Below, piece by piece: positions 52,635 through 54,006 of a stretch of 54,006 nucleotides of DNA. The notes beneath the pieces were generated by a model. The model searched no databases. It was not told the origin of the DNA and saw only the letters and a program-made list of their open reading frames with translations. Position numbers and translations under genes: made by a program. Source of the DNA: a virus; IMG/VR virus record IMGVR_UViG_3300008339_000082, positions 1 to 54,006 of that record; one strand, written 5' to 3'. Numbering within the stretch: position 1 is the stretch's first letter; each line of letters begins with the position of its first letter.

Positions 52635-52859
52635 GTGGACGAAAACTTGAACCAAGACCTTGAGGGTCTGCGCGACTACGTCGAGAACTACGTCAAGCCA
52701 ATGGCAGAAAGCGTAGAGAAGCTTGTGACCACGATAGAGAAGCTCGAGATGGCCCTCGCCCGCCACGAAGAGCAGATTAAGTACATCAGTGGCCGTATCA
52801 GCGAACAAGACGCCGACATGGCCCACGTGTTCCGCCTGATGTCCACACTACCCCGCTGA
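52635..52859 (+). CDS. Coiled-coil microprotein (74 aa)
   Basis: A GTG at 52635 starts MDENLNQDLEGLRDYVENYV with continuing heptads (VEKLVTTIEKLEMALARHEE) and an end DMAHVFRLMSTLPR. The longer frame back to 52443 overlaps the 39-aa gene and has unlike composition, so it is rejected. The whole is one long coiled coil. It ends one base before the next gene, so they are coupled. Confidence 0.55.
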   Translation: MDENLNQDLEGLRDYVENYVKPMAESVEKLVTTIEKLEMALARHEEQIKYISGRISEQDADMAHVFRLMSTLPR

Positions 52860-52860
52860 C

Positions 52861-52947
52861 ATGGGAGAGATCATCTACGTCTTGTGTGCGTTCGCCCTTC
52901 TGGTCTACATCGTGGACAGCATCATGTCCCTCGAAGACCACAAGTAG
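52861..52947 (+). CDS. 28-aa single-pass membrane microprotein
   Basis: The product MGEIIYVLCAFALLVYIVDS followed by IMSLEDHK is a transmembrane helix with a short charged tail. It starts one base after the coiled-coil gene's stop, so it is likely real despite its size. It could be a membrane anchor or a small exclusion factor. Confidence 0.55.
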   Translation: MGEIIYVLCAFALLVYIVDSIMSLEDHK

Positions 52948-52959
52948 TACCAACTACTT
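52942..52959. terminator. Convergent hairpin carrying both stop codons
   Basis: AAGTAGT-ACCA-ACTACTT is a perfect seven-base inverted repeat between two converging genes. Both TAG stops lie inside it, one per strand. There is no long T-run, so it may be a weak two-way terminator. Confidence 0.4.
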
Positions 52960-53187
52960 CTTACCTTCCAAGAAAGAGTCGCCACTACTCTCCCTGTTGG
53001 CCCTACTTTTCTTCCTACGGGGATAGAACCCCACCTCATACCTGACCACGTTCAGATATGCCCTCTGCTCTGGAGTAAAGAAGTCCTCCTCCAGCCGGTG
53101 GACCACATCTACCCCCACCCCCATCTCCTTGGCCATCTCCTCCACCGTGTAGAGACTCTCCCTACGCCTTGTCACCCTGTTCTTCAT
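52954..53187 (-). CDS. Small HTH-like regulator candidate
   Basis: This is a 77-aa protein from the ATG at 53187, chosen because TATGTTTG lies five bases before it; the ATG at 53199 is inside that promoter element. Residues 10-35 (ESLYTVEEMAKEMGVGVDVVHRLEED) fit a helix-turn-helix of the MerR/excisionase type, where a protein chooses a DNA site by its second helix. The tail is basic, then acidic. It faces the structured non-coding end and might regulate from there. Inferred from pattern. Confidence 0.55.
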   Translation of the reverse strand: MKNRVTRRRESLYTVEEMAKEMGVGVDVVHRLEEDFFTPEQRAYLNVVRYEVGFYPRRKKSRANRESSGDSFLEGKK

Positions 53188-53192
53188 AGGTG

Positions 53193-53200
53193 CAAACATA
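53193..53200 (-). promoter_or_regulatory. -7 promoter element TATGTTTG
   Basis: The minus-strand octamer fits TAnnTTTG and is five bases before the ATG at 53187, in line with the other near-leaderless starts in this window. Confidence 0.55.
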
Positions 53201-53255
53201 ATAGTACCATCCCCACACCTCCAAAAACAAAAATCCTCGCCCTACGCCCCTATCT

Positions 53256-53279
53256 CCCTCCCAAACTACCCCTACCCCC
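53256..53279 (-). other. G-quadruplex motif (minus strand)
   Basis: On the minus strand four G-runs (G5, G4, G3, G3) are separated by loops TA, TAGTTT and A, meeting the usual quadruplex rule. A fifth run of four G lies a few bases further on (53247-53250). Confidence 0.6.
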
Positions 53280-53551
53280 ATCCAATAGGAGAAAACGCAT
53301 CAGAACGCAGATTATGGGCCTCCAATAGGGTACCTTATCACTTAAACACTCCTAACTAAAAGAATCCGCACACAAGGGAGTGACCCCCCTCAACCCACCC
53401 CTCCCCCTCTGCGCAGGGAGAACGGTCCTCGCCCCATCGCCGCCCGGAAACGCAAAGGGGACCCGGCCTGCTGGTCGCAATCCATCACCGGGCCGAGCAT
53501 GGCACCGCGCACCATTTTTGGCGCACCGGGTGACCGCCTACCTTGTGATCT

Positions 53552-53568
53552 GGAAAAGGGTCTTTTCC
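53552..53568. other. Perfect 7-bp hairpin
   Basis: GGAAAAG-GGT-CTTTTCC is an exact inverted repeat with a three-base loop inside the non-coding end. It could be a protein site or a weak terminator stem. Confidence 0.45.
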
Positions 53569-53615
53569 GCCATCCCTGATCTGGGAGAAGGTGGAGTGGA
53601 AGAAGAGCCTGAGGA

Positions 53616-53643
53616 GGGGAGGGGAGGGAAGGAAGGGCAGGGG
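53616..53643 (+). other. G-quadruplex motif (plus strand)
   Basis: G4-A-G4-A-G3, then a loop AAGGAA, G3, CA and G4 satisfy the quadruplex rule with short loops. C-rich DNA a few bases downstream (CCCTCCCCCC) could instead pair with the G-runs as a long hairpin. Confidence 0.6.
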
Positions 53644-53710
53644 AACAACCCTCCCCCCTCTTCCACCACCTATGAACCACCACCGAGCGGTACATACACA
53701 CGCGAGAGGC

Positions 53711-53794
53711 GTTTGTTGGACACTTAATTTTTGGTAGGCAAGGTGCTGATCACCAGCGAGTTAGCAAGCGTTATCCGTTTGCTGGACACTTATT
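53711..53794 (+). repeat. Spaced direct repeat GTTTGyTGGACACTTA
   Basis: The 16-base unit occurs at 53711 and again at 53777, differing at one position, and both copies run into a T-rich stretch. The 66-base spacing holds a palindrome GGTG-CTGAT-CACC. Two equal sites at this spacing suggest a protein-binding or recombination site. Confidence 0.55.
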
Positions 53795-53814
53795 TTTACG
53801 TCCTGTGTTGCACG

Positions 53815-53885
53815 TTTGTAATGCACTGTGCGTCAAGCAGTTACAAAATGGCGACCTTCTGGAACCCGCGTCAATGCTGGGGTTC
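53815..53885. other. Two inverted repeats near the window end
   Basis: TTTGTAA (53815-53821) pairs with TTACAAA (53841-53847), and GAACCC (53862-53867) pairs with GGGTTC (53880-53885). Both stems lie in DNA without a gene. The remaining 120 bases to the end show no clear feature. Confidence 0.35.
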
Positions 53886-54006
53886 TCAGATTTGCATATC
53901 GAAAATTGATGCCCCCATATTTGCACCGTCAACGGCAGACGACCACTGCCCGCCACAGGCCCCGAAGGGCGCACAACGTGTGGGACACCTGACATCTTGG
54001 CCTCCA

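Larger units (their letters stand above)
53201..54006. other. Non-coding right end with structured DNA
   Basis: No frame of believable protein composition was found in these 806 bases; the open frames present are rich in Pro/Arg or low complexity. The segment contains C-runs, G-quadruplex motifs on both strands, perfect inverted repeats and a direct repeat, all listed separately. It may be a packaging end, replication origin or transcription control region, or non-phage DNA at a contig edge. Confidence 0.5.

Noticed and set aside
53380-53727. 115-aa plus-strand and 103-aa minus-strand frames in the right end
   Set aside because: Both are dominated by Pro, Arg, Gly and Ser from low-complexity DNA and lack promoter spacing or coupling to other genes.
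1-54006. CRISPR arrays, integrase, transposase, rRNA
   Set aside because: No regularly spaced repeats, recombinase motifs, IS ends or rRNA-like segments were seen.

Overview
The window is the virion and lysis part of a tailed phage genome, most likely a short-tailed (podovirus-type) phage of a Bacteroidota host. The phage assignment rests on recognisable large terminase, portal, scaffold, HK97-type capsid, connector, tail-nozzle, ejection-protein, fibre and amidase genes in a typical order. The host assignment is inferred from repeated TAnnTTTG elements (the -7 box of Bacteroidota promoters) just upstream of start codons, the lack of visible Shine-Dalgarno sequences, and several small lipoproteins. 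No integrase, replication, nucleotide-metabolism or tRNA genes were seen, so the window is probably part of a larger genome.

Layout. (1) 1-4800, plus strand: tail end of an unidentified gene, a small lipoprotein, a winged-helix-like protein, an HNH-type nuclease, a candidate one-piece spanin, small membrane proteins (holin candidates), a 593-aa fibre/adhesin and another small lipoprotein, mostly linked by ATGA overlaps. (2) 44091 down to 4797, minus strand, about 39 kb: terminase, an unknown protein, portal, scaffold, capsid protein, terminator, head/neck proteins, a 1568-aa tail nozzle protein, ejection proteins (255, 885 with lytic transglycosylase, 1262 aa), a ferritin, a 2503-aa multidomain polyvalent protein, cysteine-rich, collagen-like and beta-solenoid appendages, XhlA-like and small membrane proteins, an amidase, two small unknowns and a metallophosphoesterase. 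(3) 44147-45740, plus strand: small virion-type proteins, each with a promoter, plus a strong terminator. (4) 51708 down to 45724, minus strand: a frame-disrupted small gene, a collagen-like fibre, a GH130-like protein, a TPR protein, a beta-helix tailspike candidate and small basic proteins. (5) 51976-52947, plus strand: five microproteins, then one HTH-like gene on the minus strand. (6) 53201-54006: no convincing gene, but G-quadruplex motifs, inverted repeats and a direct repeat.

How it fits together. Terminase, portal, scaffold and capsid build and fill the head. The 249-263-aa proteins and the 1568-aa protein form the neck and nozzle. The 255/885/1262/2503-aa proteins, with the ferritin embedded among them, look like internal cargo ejected into the host; the transglycosylase would open the peptidoglycan. 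The fibres and spikes bind or degrade surface glycans. Lysis functions are split between two converging clusters: spanin and holin candidates on the plus strand, amidase and XhlA-like protein on the minus strand.

The most unusual points are the ferritin inside the ejection cassette, the four repeated linkers that divide the giant protein into enzyme-like modules, a recurrent promoter-to-ATG spacing implying leaderless mRNAs, and the structured non-coding right end. All assignments come from reading the sequence; no database search was possible.
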